Positions 1-8,490 of a DNA stretch of 14,209 bases are shown here, one piece after another (positions within the stretch are counted from its first letter, which is position 1; each line of letters starts with the position of its first letter). Below the pieces are notes generated by a model, which ran no database searches, was not told the origin of the DNA, and saw nothing but the letters and a program-made list of their open reading frames with translations. The translations under genes were made by a program, and so were the position numbers. Location: positions 1 to 14,209 of the forward strand of contig CANJDA010000044.1 in NCBI GenBank assembly GCA_947472705.1. The letters are read 5' to 3'. Source of the stretch: Flavobacteriaceae bacterium. GTDB taxonomy: Bacteria > Bacteroidota > Bacteroidia > Flavobacteriales > Flavobacteriaceae.

Positions 1-3000
1 ATAATAACCATAATCTATACCACCTGAAATTGGGTCTCCTGAATTTGCTGTTGGATCATAGCCTTTGTATTTAGTAAACGTGTAAAGATTATTAGCAGAG
101 GCATATAATCTTAGTTTTGAAATACCCACTTTTTCTATAATTTTATTAGGAATTGAATATCCTAATTGTACAGTTTGAATTCTTAAAAAAGAAGCATCTT
201 CAACATAGAAATTTGAAAATAAATTATTATTGGTTGCACCCGTTGTGACTCTTGGTACCGAATTACTAGTTCCTTCTCCAGTCCATCTGTCTAAAGTGTA
301 ATTTAATCTATTCAATTTATTTTCAGACCTTTCATAGTTTCGTATCATATCATTACCCACAGAGGCATATGCATAAGAAATAAAATCAAATCCTTTGTAT
401 TTGAAATTTAAGTTGAATCCCAATGTATAATCAGCTATTGGTTTCCCGATATAGGTTCTATCATTTATGTTTACTACACCATCTCCATTAATATCTTTAA
501 ATCGAAAATCACCTGGAGAAGTTACTGAAGTTCCAAAATTTTGTGCTGGTGCAGCATCAATTTCTGCTTGGTTTTGAAATATTCCATCAGTTTGTAAACC
601 ATAAAATACTCCAATAGGCTGGCCTACAACCATTCTTGTTGGAGGTAATTGACCTATGCCAAATGATCCACTTTCAACATAGCCTGTTTGATTGTTAACT
701 TTTGTAACATTATTATTAATTGATGTAATATTAAAGGCAAACTCATATTTAAATTGATTGTCATTATTTTTATAATTTATAGCAAACTCGACACCTTTAT
801 TTTTAACAGTACCAGCATTTACATCTGGTGCTCCAGAACCTGGTGCATAGCCCCCATTTATACCTGATATAGGTGTTCCTCCAATTATTAAATCTGTACG
901 GGTGTCATTAAAATAATCAGCCGTGATTTCTATTTTATTATTCAACATTTTTAAATCAACACCTAAATCAATTTTAGTATCTGTTTCCCATATTAGATCA
1001 TCGTTAGATATAGGTCCAACAGCTACTCCATTCACCAATGTGTTATTAAAGACATAAGTTCCTTCACCTGTCAAACTAGCCGCATAAGTAGTTCGTCTAT
1101 TATCGTTTCCTAAAGTTCCATAACTACCTCTGATTTTTAAAAAGTTAATCAAGCCATCTTTCTTAAAAAAATCTTCTTGAGAAACAACCCAACCACCTAA
1201 TATTGATTTAAAAAATGCTACACTATGCTTTGATGAAAATGTACTAGATTGATCACGTCTAAAAATAAACGATACCAAATATTTAGTTTTAAAGTCATAG
1301 TCGATTGTGGTAAATAAAGACGGTCTCTTATATGGAGTAGATTTATATGAACCTGATGTTATAACTCCAGGTGGTGGAGCTCCATTTGCTAATTGAATAT
1401 CTGCAAATTCCCAAGAATTGTTTGGTACATCATATCCAGTTCCAAATAATCCTTCTCCTTTTGATTCAAATAGGGTTCCTCCTATGTTAACTTTTATTTT
1501 ATGTTTTTCATAAAATGTTTTTTCGTATTCTCCAAATAAATCAAAAGTAAAATCACTAAAACGAGTTGCTTTTTGAGACACGCTACTTCTATCTACATTA
1601 AATACTTTTGAATTACCATAAAACACTTGTTTGTAGAATGTTTTACCTACATCATTAGCTGAATTAAAACCATACCTAGTGGTAATTTTAAAATCATTTA
1701 TAGGTTTGTATTGCAAAACCATATTACCAAAAATTTTCTTTTGATTATAACTATTATAGGTGTTTTCTATTTGAGCCAGAGGATTTATAACTTCATTACC
1801 ATAACCAGGAGTATCTGGCACTAAAGTATAATTGCCATTAGTATCATACACTGATAAGGTAGAAGGTGTATTGATAGCATTAAACAATACAGAACCTATA
1901 CCGTTTTCATTTAATCCTCGGCGATTATAATCCAGATAATTAAAATTGGTAGTTAAATTTAACTTAGGTGATAAATCAACCCCTAAGGAAATTCTAGCAT
2001 TACTTCTTTCAAATCCTGATTTACCTAACCCAACTATTCCATCTTGTTGTATTTTGGAACCACTAAAAGCATAAGTGATCTTTTCTGAACCACCTGAAAT
2101 TGAAAAATCATTACTTGAAATAGGTGCTTTTTTAAATACTTCATTTTGCCAGTTAGTTCCTTTTCCAAGCCCAGTTGCATTAGGATATGGTATTGTTTGT
2201 CCATTATTGGCAAAACTTTCATTTAAAAGTAATGCATATTCTGTTGCATTTAATAAGTTTAACCTTTTTGAAGTTTCTTGACTCCCGATATAAGAGTTAA
2301 AGACCACTTTAGTTTTTGAATTCTTCTTTCCTTGTTTAGTAGTTACTAAAACTACTCCATTAGCCGCTTTAGAGCCATAAATAGATGCTTGTGCATCTTT
2401 AAGAATACTTACACTTTCAATATCTAATGGGTTTATCAATGAAATATCTCCTTCAAATCCATCTATCAAATAATAAGGTTGATTGTTTGAATTTGATGAT
2501 ACACCTCTAATATTAATAGAGAAACCTGAACCTGGCGCACCAGAACCAGAGTTAACGACAACTCCAGAAACTGTTCCTTGCAAAGCTTGTGCTGTTTGAA
2601 TAGGATGAAGTTCATCTATTGTCTTAGATGACACATATCCAACAGCACCTGTAACATCTTTTTTCTTTTTTGAGGTATACCCTACTACTACTACTTCCTC
2701 TAAAGCATTTTTATTTTCTTTTAAATCAACGGTTAGCGTTTGAGATTTAGTAACAACCAATTCATAATCGCTGTAGCCTATATAGCTAAAAACAACTTTA
2801 GATCCATTAGGAACATTCGAGAATTTAAAGTTTCCATCAAAATCAGTTTGAATTCCTGTTTTAGCATTTTTAATTGTAATGTTAACACCCGAGAGCGGTA
2901 TTCCAGTTTTGGCATCAATTACTTTTCCGTTGAGTTCAAATTGCTGGGAATAGCCCATAATTGAAATCAACATAAAAGTGATGAATAATAGTTTTTGCTT

Positions 3001-3003
3001 CAT
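1..3003 (-). CDS. SusC/RagA-family TonB-linked outer membrane transporter, C-terminus cut by window edge
   Basis: Outer-membrane importer of glycan oligosaccharides, normally paired with a SusD lipoprotein lid and powered by TonB. The frame is open for 1001 codons from the ATG at 3003 to base 1. Residues 1-20 are a signal peptide (MKQKLLFITF..., cleavage near YSQ). Residues 21-95 form a carboxypeptidase-regulatory-like beta-sandwich (GKVIDAKTGIPLSGVNI, DFDGNFKF). The TonB-box-like EEVVVVGY is at 102-109. The plug runs from about 115 to 225, with NIRGVSS, YYLIDGFEG and LKDAQASIYGSKAANGVVLVT. The rest is barrel and includes the SusC-typical DINGDGVVNINDRTYIG. The visible end, GGIDYGYY, normally precedes a short last strand, so only about 15-20 residues seem to be missing. 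The gene follows the regulator by 240 bp on the same strand. Family assignment is very secure. The substrate cannot be read from the sequence, and SusD is expected next but lies outside the window. Confidence 0.96.
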   Translation of the reverse strand, partial: MKQKLLFITFMLISIMGYSQQFELNGKVIDAKTGIPLSGVNITIKNAKTGIQTDFDGNFKFSNVPNGSKVVFSYIGYSDYELVVTKSQTLTVDLKENKNALEEVVVVGYTSKKKKDVTGAVGYVSSKTIDELHPIQTAQALQGTVSGVVVNSGSGAPGSGFSINIRGVSSNSNNQPYYLIDGFEGDISLINPLDIESVSILKDAQASIYGSKAANGVVLVTTKQGKKNSKTKVVFNSYIGSQETSKRLNLLNATEYALLLNESFANNGQTIPYPNATGLGKGTNWQNEVFKKAPISSNDFSISGGSEKITYAFSGSKIQQDGIVGLGKSGFERSNARISLGVDLSPKLNLTTNFNYLDYNRRGLNENGIGSVLFNAINTPSTLSVYDTNGNYTLVPDTPGYGNEVINPLAQIENTYNSYNQKKIFGNMVLQYKPINDFKITTRYGFNSANDVGKTFYKQVFYGNSKVFNVDRSSVSQKATRFSDFTFDLFGEYEKTFYEKHKIKVNIGGTLFESKGEGLFGTGYDVPNNSWEFADIQLANGAPPPGVITSGSYKSTPYKRPSLFTTIDYDFKTKYLVSFIFRRDQSSTFSSKHSVAFFKSILGGWVVSQEDFFKKDGLINFLKIRGSYGTLGNDNRRTTYAASLTGEGTYVFNNTLVNGVAVGPISNDDLIWETDTKIDLGVDLKMLNNKIEITADYFNDTRTDLIIGGTPISGINGGYAPGSGAPDVNAGTVKNKGVEFAINYKNNDNQFKYEFAFNITSINNNVTKVNNQTGYVESGSFGIGQLPPTRMVVGQPIGVFYGLQTDGIFQNQAEIDAAPAQNFGTSVTSPGDFRFKDINGDGVVNINDRTYIGKPIADYTLGFNLNFKYKGFDFISYAYASVGNDMIRNYERSENKLNRLNYTLDRWTGEGTSNSVPRVTTGATNNNLFSNFYVEDASFLRIQTVQLGYSIPNKIIEKVGISKLRLYASANNLYTFTKYKGYDPTANSGDPISGGIDYGYY

Positions 3004-3042
3004 AATAAATATTGGTTTTAAGAACTTTAAAAATACTATTAA

Positions 3043-3072
3043 TTGTAGTTGTCGATATAAAAGCAACCACAA
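3043..3072 (-). promoter_or_regulatory. Imperfect inverted repeat upstream of susC (candidate operator or leader hairpin)
   Basis: TTGTAGTTG (3043-3051) and CAACCACAA (3064-3072) are inverted copies matching at 8 of 9 positions. The half-site centres are 21 bp apart, two helical turns, and the dyad centre lies about 55 bp upstream of the susC ATG. Read as minus-strand RNA, the single mismatch becomes a G-U pair, giving a 9-bp stem with a 12-nt loop. It could therefore be an operator for the adjacent regulator or a 5' UTR hairpin. I see no good TAnnTTTG -7 element nearby. AT-rich intergenic DNA yields such dyads by chance, so confidence is low. Confidence 0.3.
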
Positions 3073-3243
3073 CAAAAAACATACAATCAAAAAAAAATGA
3101 TATTAATTTAAATTTATCATAAGAATGCTACCTATTTATAGAAAAGCATACTGTTTTCATAGATAAATAAAAAGGAAAGATACTTTTTCAATAAAGCTTT
3201 TTGTAAAGCTATTGTATAGGTAAGTTGTAGAGTTTTAAATTAA

Positions 3244-6075
3244 TTAAATCGAAAGTATGTACTCAACAAGACCTTGTTCATGTGGCAAATCCATCTTTTT
3301 ACGCAAACGATATCGTTTAATCTCTACACTTCTAACAGAAATGTTAAGTAAAGGCGCAACTTCTTTAGATGAAAGATTCAATCGAAGATAGGCACAAAGA
3401 CGTAAATCGTTAGGGGTTAATGATGCATGCGCTTGTTTTACTTTTTTAAGAAAATCTTTGTCGGCACTATCAAAAGCTTCTCTAAAAACATTCCAACTAT
3501 CTTCTTCATTAATATTTTTATTAATAGTGGTAATTACCGATTTTAAACTACGGTTTCCTTCCTCAGAGGTTTTCTTTAAATCTTCTTTTATCAATGATAA
3601 TAATTCATTTTTCTTAATCAAGTTCATAGTAGAAACTGCTAGCTCTTTGCTTTTACTATCTACATCTTTGGTTAACTGCTCGTTTCTTAACTTCATCAAT
3701 TGTTGATTATTCTCAAGTTCTTTAATTTCTAATAAAAGATTATTTTCTTCAATTAGTTTTTCGCGTTGTCTTTGATAATAATCTTTATATTTTTTATTAA
3801 TAAAATAAGCCAAATAAATGCTTAATAGAAAGTAAATTAGAAGCGCCAGATTATTTGCATACCATGGTTTTAAAATCGTGAAGGTATAAACAGCAATGTT
3901 TTCAGGTTGTGAATTGGCTATTTTAGCTCTTACTTTAAATGTATAAGTGCCTGAAGATAAATTTTTAAAATTAACTGATGATTTTGAATTCCACTCACTC
4001 CAGTCATCTTGCACTCCCTCTAATAAATATTGATACTCAGCATTAATGTATTTATTATACTCTGGAACGGTATAACTAAAAGTTAAATTATTTTCGTCAT
4101 ATTTAAACTCTCCTTCTTCACTAATAGAAGAGTTAACAAAACCTTTATTAAGTTTATTACTGGTTATTGAGGTAATCGATACACTATAATTTTTAAAACT
4201 TAAATCATCTATATTAAGGGTGTAATAACCATCTGTTGTACCAATTAAATAAGTCGAATTATTTAATTGACTGATGTTCTCATAACCTAACATTGAATTG
4301 GTAAGTGAAGCCGGAATTGGAATAATATTTTTCTTTAGCTGTGTGCTTAATTTTCCAGAAGAAAAATAGTTGATGTAGTTCTTAGTAAACAACCAAATTT
4401 TATTTGATTTATCAACCATCAGTTTTCCTGATATATACTCTCCTTTTTTAAAAATATCACTTAAAGTATTGTCTTTAACAAATTTTTTATCTACTGGATT
4501 TAACTTAAAAATACCTTCTTTAAATGCATAATAAATATTATTATTACATTTAGCCAAGCTTGAATTTTTTCCCTTTTTTGGATTGCTATAAGTAAATACA
4601 TTTTGGGCATTTTGAAGCTCTTTATCTGCATGGAATCTAAAAATCCCTTTATATTCATGGCTTATATAAAAATCAAGGTTTGGAGTAAGTTCAAAATATT
4701 TAGAAGAATAGTCGAAACCTTTTAATTTGTTTTTATAAACCCAAAGATTGCCTTCTTTTTTCAAAACAGAAATTCCAAAATAATTTCCTTGGAAAAGAAC
4801 ATCTTTTCTACCAGGAATTGGTTCAAATTTCCATGTTCCTGATTTGTAAAATATGTTTTGAGCCTGACCTTCATTTATAATAAATGTACCTGAATCGTGT
4901 CCGCAAAATAGGGTGCTATCAAATTGGTATAAAGACCATACTTGTCCTTTTGTTCCAGGAACAAATTTAAACTGTTCATCAGTTCTAAAGGATTTATAAA
5001 AAAGCCCCTGATTGGTTCCTATATACAATTTACCATTATGAACTATTGAGCAGTATACAGTTCCTAACATTCCAGTATCATCAGAGTAACTCATAATATG
5101 TGATTGCAAATTGATACAATTAATCCCATTATCTAAACCTATCCATAAATTTTTGTCATTGTCTTCAAATAAAGAAAGTGCTGTATTATTGCTTAATCCT
5201 TTATTTTGTGTAACATGAAAGTTTAGGTTTTTATCTTTATTGAGTATAAAAATTCCATTAGAAATGGTGCCTAAAACATACCCTCCATCTGAGAGTTTTT
5301 GGCTACTATATACGCTACTTGATTGAATTTCAGCATCAATATTGGTTTTTTGATATACTACTTCATTTTTTGACAATTCAAAAAAACCATGATTTTGTGT
5401 TAATAACAATAACCCTTCATTTGATTTAAATATTCCAACTATTTTATTATTAAGAATAACTGGATTATTAGAGATAAGTTTACTTTGACCGTTTTCAATT
5501 TCAAATAATCCTTCTGAAATAGTTTGGTAAAAAATTCCTGTTTCCGTTTTAAAGGCCTTAATTATACTGCTTTTAGGAGTGATTATAGAGAATTTTTTGG
5601 ATTTTGTATCATAAATATAAATTCTATTTAAGGATTGAAAAAGAACCCATTGATCTAAGTTTATGATTGTCCAAAATTGCTCGTCATCTAAGATTTTATT
5701 TTTAATGCTCTTACTTAATGAAAAATACTTTAGCTGGCCACTATTTTCCCTTTTCCAATACCCAAATTCCATATAGCATCCCGTATATATTTTATCATCA
5801 ATAACTTTTACGGATCGTATAATAGTTTCATTAGGTGATGGATATAAAATCCAATTAGATCCGTTAAACTCCAATAATCCTTCATTGTTTGCAAAAAACA
5901 TAAAATGATTATTATCCTGAGCAATCATCCAGTTTTGATTTCCAGCTGCATAAACTGATGACTGATATTTGATAATAGGAGGAAGTTCTTGGGCTAATAA
6001 TTTATTACTAAATAAAAAGACCAAGGCTATTAGCCATAATTTTTGATTAATAAAAAATGCTTTTTGGGTTACCAT
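3244..6075 (-). CDS. Membrane-spanning regulator: beta-propeller, Y_Y_Y domain, LuxR-like HTH
   Basis: Probable ligand-sensing transcription factor, 943 residues from the ATG at 6075. An in-frame TTG at 6099 would add eight residues, but the signal peptide begins right at the ATG (MVTQKAFF...), with cleavage after Ala28 (LLA|QE). Residues 30-640 look like a periplasmic two-component-regulator-type propeller; a clear repeat is LFEDNDKNLWIGLDNGI near 302-318. A Y_Y_Y domain spans about 654-737 (YQYLLEGVQDDWSEWN). One membrane helix lies near 741-761 and a charged coiled coil near 767-840. Residues 886-943 are a GerE/LuxR-like HTH (LTPNDLRLCAYLRLNLSSKE, then VAPLLNISVRSVEIKRYRLR). There is no histidine kinase, ATPase or receiver domain, so this is not a hybrid two-component system: sensing and DNA binding sit on one chain. 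The gene lies just upstream of susC, its likely target (inference). I see no strong Shine-Dalgarno, which is usual in this phylum. Confidence 0.9.
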   Translation of the reverse strand: MVTQKAFFINQKLWLIALVFLFSNKLLAQELPPIIKYQSSVYAAGNQNWMIAQDNNHFMFFANNEGLLEFNGSNWILYPSPNETIIRSVKVIDDKIYTGCYMEFGYWKRENSGQLKYFSLSKSIKNKILDDEQFWTIINLDQWVLFQSLNRIYIYDTKSKKFSIITPKSSIIKAFKTETGIFYQTISEGLFEIENGQSKLISNNPVILNNKIVGIFKSNEGLLLLTQNHGFFELSKNEVVYQKTNIDAEIQSSSVYSSQKLSDGGYVLGTISNGIFILNKDKNLNFHVTQNKGLSNNTALSLFEDNDKNLWIGLDNGINCINLQSHIMSYSDDTGMLGTVYCSIVHNGKLYIGTNQGLFYKSFRTDEQFKFVPGTKGQVWSLYQFDSTLFCGHDSGTFIINEGQAQNIFYKSGTWKFEPIPGRKDVLFQGNYFGISVLKKEGNLWVYKNKLKGFDYSSKYFELTPNLDFYISHEYKGIFRFHADKELQNAQNVFTYSNPKKGKNSSLAKCNNNIYYAFKEGIFKLNPVDKKFVKDNTLSDIFKKGEYISGKLMVDKSNKIWLFTKNYINYFSSGKLSTQLKKNIIPIPASLTNSMLGYENISQLNNSTYLIGTTDGYYTLNIDDLSFKNYSVSITSITSNKLNKGFVNSSISEEGEFKYDENNLTFSYTVPEYNKYINAEYQYLLEGVQDDWSEWNSKSSVNFKNLSSGTYTFKVRAKIANSQPENIAVYTFTILKPWYANNLALLIYFLLSIYLAYFINKKYKDYYQRQREKLIEENNLLLEIKELENNQQLMKLRNEQLTKDVDSKSKELAVSTMNLIKKNELLSLIKEDLKKTSEEGNRSLKSVITTINKNINEEDSWNVFREAFDSADKDFLKKVKQAHASLTPNDLRLCAYLRLNLSSKEVAPLLNISVRSVEIKRYRLRKKMDLPHEQGLVEYILSI

Positions 6076-6147
6076 ATAGTTACAATAATACGAATTCAAA
6101 ATAAATTATGGTATATGAATCTTAAATTAAAAAAATGCAAATACATT

Positions 6148-6184
6148 TAAAAAAGGAGGCACGAATATTATTTCGTGCCTCCTT
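6148..6184 (-). terminator. Strong intrinsic terminator of the secreted-protein gene
   Basis: A perfect 13-bp inverted repeat (6153-6165 and 6172-6184, core GGAGGCACGAA) flanks a 6-nt loop. On the minus strand it is followed by a run of six T. It begins 19 bp past the stop of the secreted-protein gene and about 75 bp before the regulator ATG. It should therefore separate these two units. The GC-rich stem stands out sharply from the AT-rich surroundings. Confidence 0.9.
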
Positions 6185-6202
6185 AACTTAATTAACTAAA
6201 AT

Positions 6203-8149
6203 TTATTTTTTAACAAACTGTTTTGTTACTATCTCATTACCTATTATTTGTGAGGTAATAACATAAATACCTTTAGACAGATTGCTAACTGATATAGTTA
6301 CTTCGTTAGACGAATAATCTTGTTTATAAATAAGTTGTCCTAAAGCATTATATATAGTTACTTTTTCAATCATATTCTTACTACTCAATGTCAAAATATT
6401 AGTAGCTGGATTTGGATACATTTTAAAATTATTAGTTTGGAAATCATTAACTCCAAGTGGAGAACCATAATTTACATTATCAAAATAATAAGTTTTTTCA
6501 CCTGCTGTTGCTCCATCTGTACCAAAATTAAAGAAAATTGATGCCTTTTTGTAAATGTAAGCAGAGTTGAATGCTGCTGTACCTGAAGCTTGATTATTAA
6601 AATCAAACTCCATAGTTTGCCATCCATTTGCCACAGTAGTATTTGTTTGTGTTTCACAAGAATGTGAAGGATCTAAAGGATCTTCAACTTTTAAACGCAC
6701 AGGAATGCCTGCATCTGGAGACCAAACACTTACGTACATTTTTCTGTTTGAATCTGTAAAAGGAATGGCAGAACTGAATCCTGAAGGTGTACTAATTGTA
6801 GTACCTCCCCATAATGGTGCTGAAGTAGGTTTAATAGTTTTTATAACTGTATTACTAGCATTGGTTGGGTCAACAACTTTTTCAGAAACGCAATTACCAA
6901 AATCGGTAACAGTATAATTAACTGTATTCCCTTCAAAAGTAACTGGTAGATTAATTTGAGATAAACAAACGTTAGAACAAGAACCACCACAATCAATTCC
7001 AGTTTCATCTCCATTTTGAATTCCATCATTACATGTAGGTGCTATACCTTGTTTTGCTAAAACAAATCTCCACCATAAAGAAGGACCAACTTGGATATCT
7101 AAAGTTAAAGTAGTTGAAGTTACTGAAGTAACCTTATACGTTATAGAAGCTGGGGCATTTGCTGGATTAGTAAGTTCGCCACCATTATAGGCTTTAGCTA
7201 AACCTAAATAGGCTCCTACTCCATTAAGTGTTATAGTGTTTGCTGCAGAATTATAAGTCCATGTTGCAGCATTTGAACCATTGTGTGGAGCAACTGGTGC
7301 TGCACAAGCGTCAGGTCCTCCTTGCCATCCTTCAATCCAACTATCTGAACCTAAAACATTATTAAATGTTCCATTGGCATTAAATACATAATCGTCGTCA
7401 AAAAAGCAAGCTCTTGTAGTTACTGATGCCAAATCATTAGCATAATAAGAACCATCACCTTGAGCAGGTCCAACAGCAAAAGCCGCTACTTGTGGTTTCA
7501 TTTTCCAGGTTCCATTAAAACTATCAGATGTTAAACAAACATTTGAACATGAACCACCACAGTCAATACCTGTTTCGTCTCCATTCTGAATTCCATCATT
7601 ACAAGTTGGAACACCTTGTTTTAACAATATAAATCTCCACCATAATGCAGCACCTACTTGTATATCAACTGTCAATAAACTATTGGTAAGTGAAGTTACT
7701 TTATAAGTAATTGATGCAGGAGCATTAGCTGGATTAGTAAGTTCACCACCGTTATAATCTTTAGCAAGTCCTAAAAAAGCGCCTACACCAGAAAGTGTTA
7801 TTGTACTTGCACTTGTATTGTAAGTCCAAGTTGCAGCATTTGAACCATTGTGAGGTGCTACTGGAGTTCCGCAACCATCAGCTGCAACACCTTGCCATGT
7901 TTCAAGCCAAGTTTGAGAACCTAAAACATTATTAAATGTACCATTGGCATTAAAAACATACAAATCATCAAAAAAACAAGCTCTTGTTGTTATTGAAGCT
8001 GCATCGTTTGAATAATATGCTCCACTACCTTGGGTTGGCCCAACGGCAAAAGCGCCAGCTTGAGGACTCATTTTCCATGTTCCATCAAGTGTTTGTGAAT
8101 TTCCAAATGAAATAGACAAAAGGAAAATTAAAAGTGTAATTTTTTTCAT
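6203..8149 (-). CDS. Secreted T9SS substrate with duplicated module and glycan-binding-like domain
   Basis: 648-residue exported protein with no recognisable catalytic motif. Residues 1-19 are a Sec signal peptide (LLSISFGNSQ). Two copies of a roughly 160-residue module start at 21 and 211 (GTWKM, TTRACFFDD, YVFNANGTFNNVLGS, GGELTNPANAPASITYK, LWWRF). Each ends in the same linker with four Cys (CNDGIQNGDETGIDCGGSC; C183/197/201/205 and C373/387/391/395). Residues about 402-562 form a beta-rich domain (YVSVWSPDAGIPVRLKVED, NGWQTMEFDF, ASIFFNFGTDG, KTYYFDNVNYG) resembling carbohydrate-binding-like modules of flavobacterial glycan-degradation proteins. Residues 575-648 are a type A T9SS sorting domain (FKMYPNPATN, YNALGQLIYKQ, LSKGIYVI, ending FVKK). 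Aromatic residues and context suggest a surface glycan-binding protein, but this is inference. Structure and export route are secure; the ligand is unknown. Confidence 0.9.
   Translation of the reverse strand: MKKITLLIFLLSISFGNSQTLDGTWKMSPQAGAFAVGPTQGSGAYYSNDAASITTRACFFDDLYVFNANGTFNNVLGSQTWLETWQGVAADGCGTPVAPHNGSNAATWTYNTSASTITLSGVGAFLGLAKDYNGGELTNPANAPASITYKVTSLTNSLLTVDIQVGAALWWRFILLKQGVPTCNDGIQNGDETGIDCGGSCSNVCLTSDSFNGTWKMKPQVAAFAVGPAQGDGSYYANDLASVTTRACFFDDDYVFNANGTFNNVLGSDSWIEGWQGGPDACAAPVAPHNGSNAATWTYNSAANTITLNGVGAYLGLAKAYNGGELTNPANAPASITYKVTSVTSTTLTLDIQVGPSLWWRFVLAKQGIAPTCNDGIQNGDETGIDCGGSCSNVCLSQINLPVTFEGNTVNYTVTDFGNCVSEKVVDPTNASNTVIKTIKPTSAPLWGGTTISTPSGFSSAIPFTDSNRKMYVSVWSPDAGIPVRLKVEDPLDPSHSCETQTNTTVANGWQTMEFDFNNQASGTAAFNSAYIYKKASIFFNFGTDGATAGEKTYYFDNVNYGSPLGVNDFQTNNFKMYPNPATNILTLSSKNMIEKVTIYNALGQLIYKQDYSSNEVTISVSNLSKGIYVITSQIIGNEIVTKQFVKK
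6962..7519 (-). repeat. Tandem protein repeat, copy 2 (residues 211-396)
   Basis: Second copy of the same unit. The 24 residues from the first linker Cys to the Leu after the last are identical to copy 1, yet the DNA differs at eight of 72 positions, all synonymous. The duplication is therefore not recent, and the protein sequence is under constraint. Confidence 0.9.
7526..8089 (-). repeat. Tandem protein repeat, copy 1 (residues 21-208)
   Basis: First copy of the 190-residue unit in the secreted protein: a GTWKM-to-LWWRF module plus the Cys-rich linker. It aligns with copy 2 along its whole length, with only one-residue indels. Confidence 0.9.
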
Positions 8150-8173
8150 GTTTTTTTATTAATTAATTCAAAT

Positions 8174-8181
8174 CAAAGTTA
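8174..8181 (-). promoter_or_regulatory. Candidate -7 promoter element of the secreted-protein gene
   Basis: The minus strand reads TAACTTTG, an exact match to the Bacteroidota -7 consensus TAnnTTTG, 24 bp upstream of the ATG at 8149. I find no TTG at the usual -33 spacing, so only half the promoter is supported. A transcript from here would have a very short leader. Confidence 0.4.
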
Positions 8182-8424
8182 TAATAGAAGATTTAATTTG
8201 ATTTTCTAAGAAGCTATATAAAAACTATACAACCGAATAATTTATAAAATTGATAGAAACATGACACAAATAATTGCTTTTAAAGAGGTTTATGGAAATT
8301 ATTGCAAAAAAACCATTTTTTAAATGTTGTGGTAATGTTATGGTGATTTACTTTTAAAAATGACAAGTCGATATCTGATAATCCAACATACACTATCTAT
8401 AAAATTTTAAAAATGTTGCTAATT

Positions 8425-8450
8425 ATTAAAAAAACAAATCATTATTTGTG
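8425..8450 (-). terminator. Weak terminator-like hairpin after murF
   Basis: ACAAAT and ATTTGT (8434-8439, 8444-8449) pair around a 4-nt loop and, on the minus strand, are followed by a run of T. It lies about 40 bp beyond the murF stop. The stem is short and AT-rich, so it may be chance. Confidence 0.3.
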
Positions 8451-8490
8451 TTTTAATCTACATAAATAACATTTAAACAATTTATTAGAT

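Larger units (their letters stand above)
8150..8490. other. 341-bp AT-rich intergenic region between murF and the secreted-protein gene
   Basis: No convincing gene on either strand. It holds a weak terminator-like hairpin near the murF end (8431-8450) and a TAnnTTTG promoter element near the secreted-protein start (8174-8181). I see nothing else definable in the roughly 250 bp between them. The length would allow an upstream regulatory site for the secreted-protein gene. Confidence 0.6.

Noticed and set aside
2075..2964. Plus-strand open frames of 68 and 74 codons
   Set aside because: They lie inside the susC frame, whose translation matches the SusC family throughout.
3195..3210. Hairpin AGCTTT/AAAGCT after the regulator stop
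   Set aside because: Only six AT-rich base pairs and no T-run following on the minus strand, so not a credible terminator.
6076..6099. TTG start at 6099 for the regulator, adding eight residues
   Set aside because: The added residues (including Cys and several Tyr) precede a normal signal peptide that begins at the ATG at 6075.
6472..7029. Alternative frames inside the secreted-protein gene on both strands
   Set aside because: Shadows of a gene whose domains and sorting signal are continuous in one frame.
8261..8323. Plus-strand 20-codon open frame in the murF/secreted-protein gap
   Set aside because: Too short, with no ribosome site, no recognisable sequence and AT-rich composition in which such frames are common.
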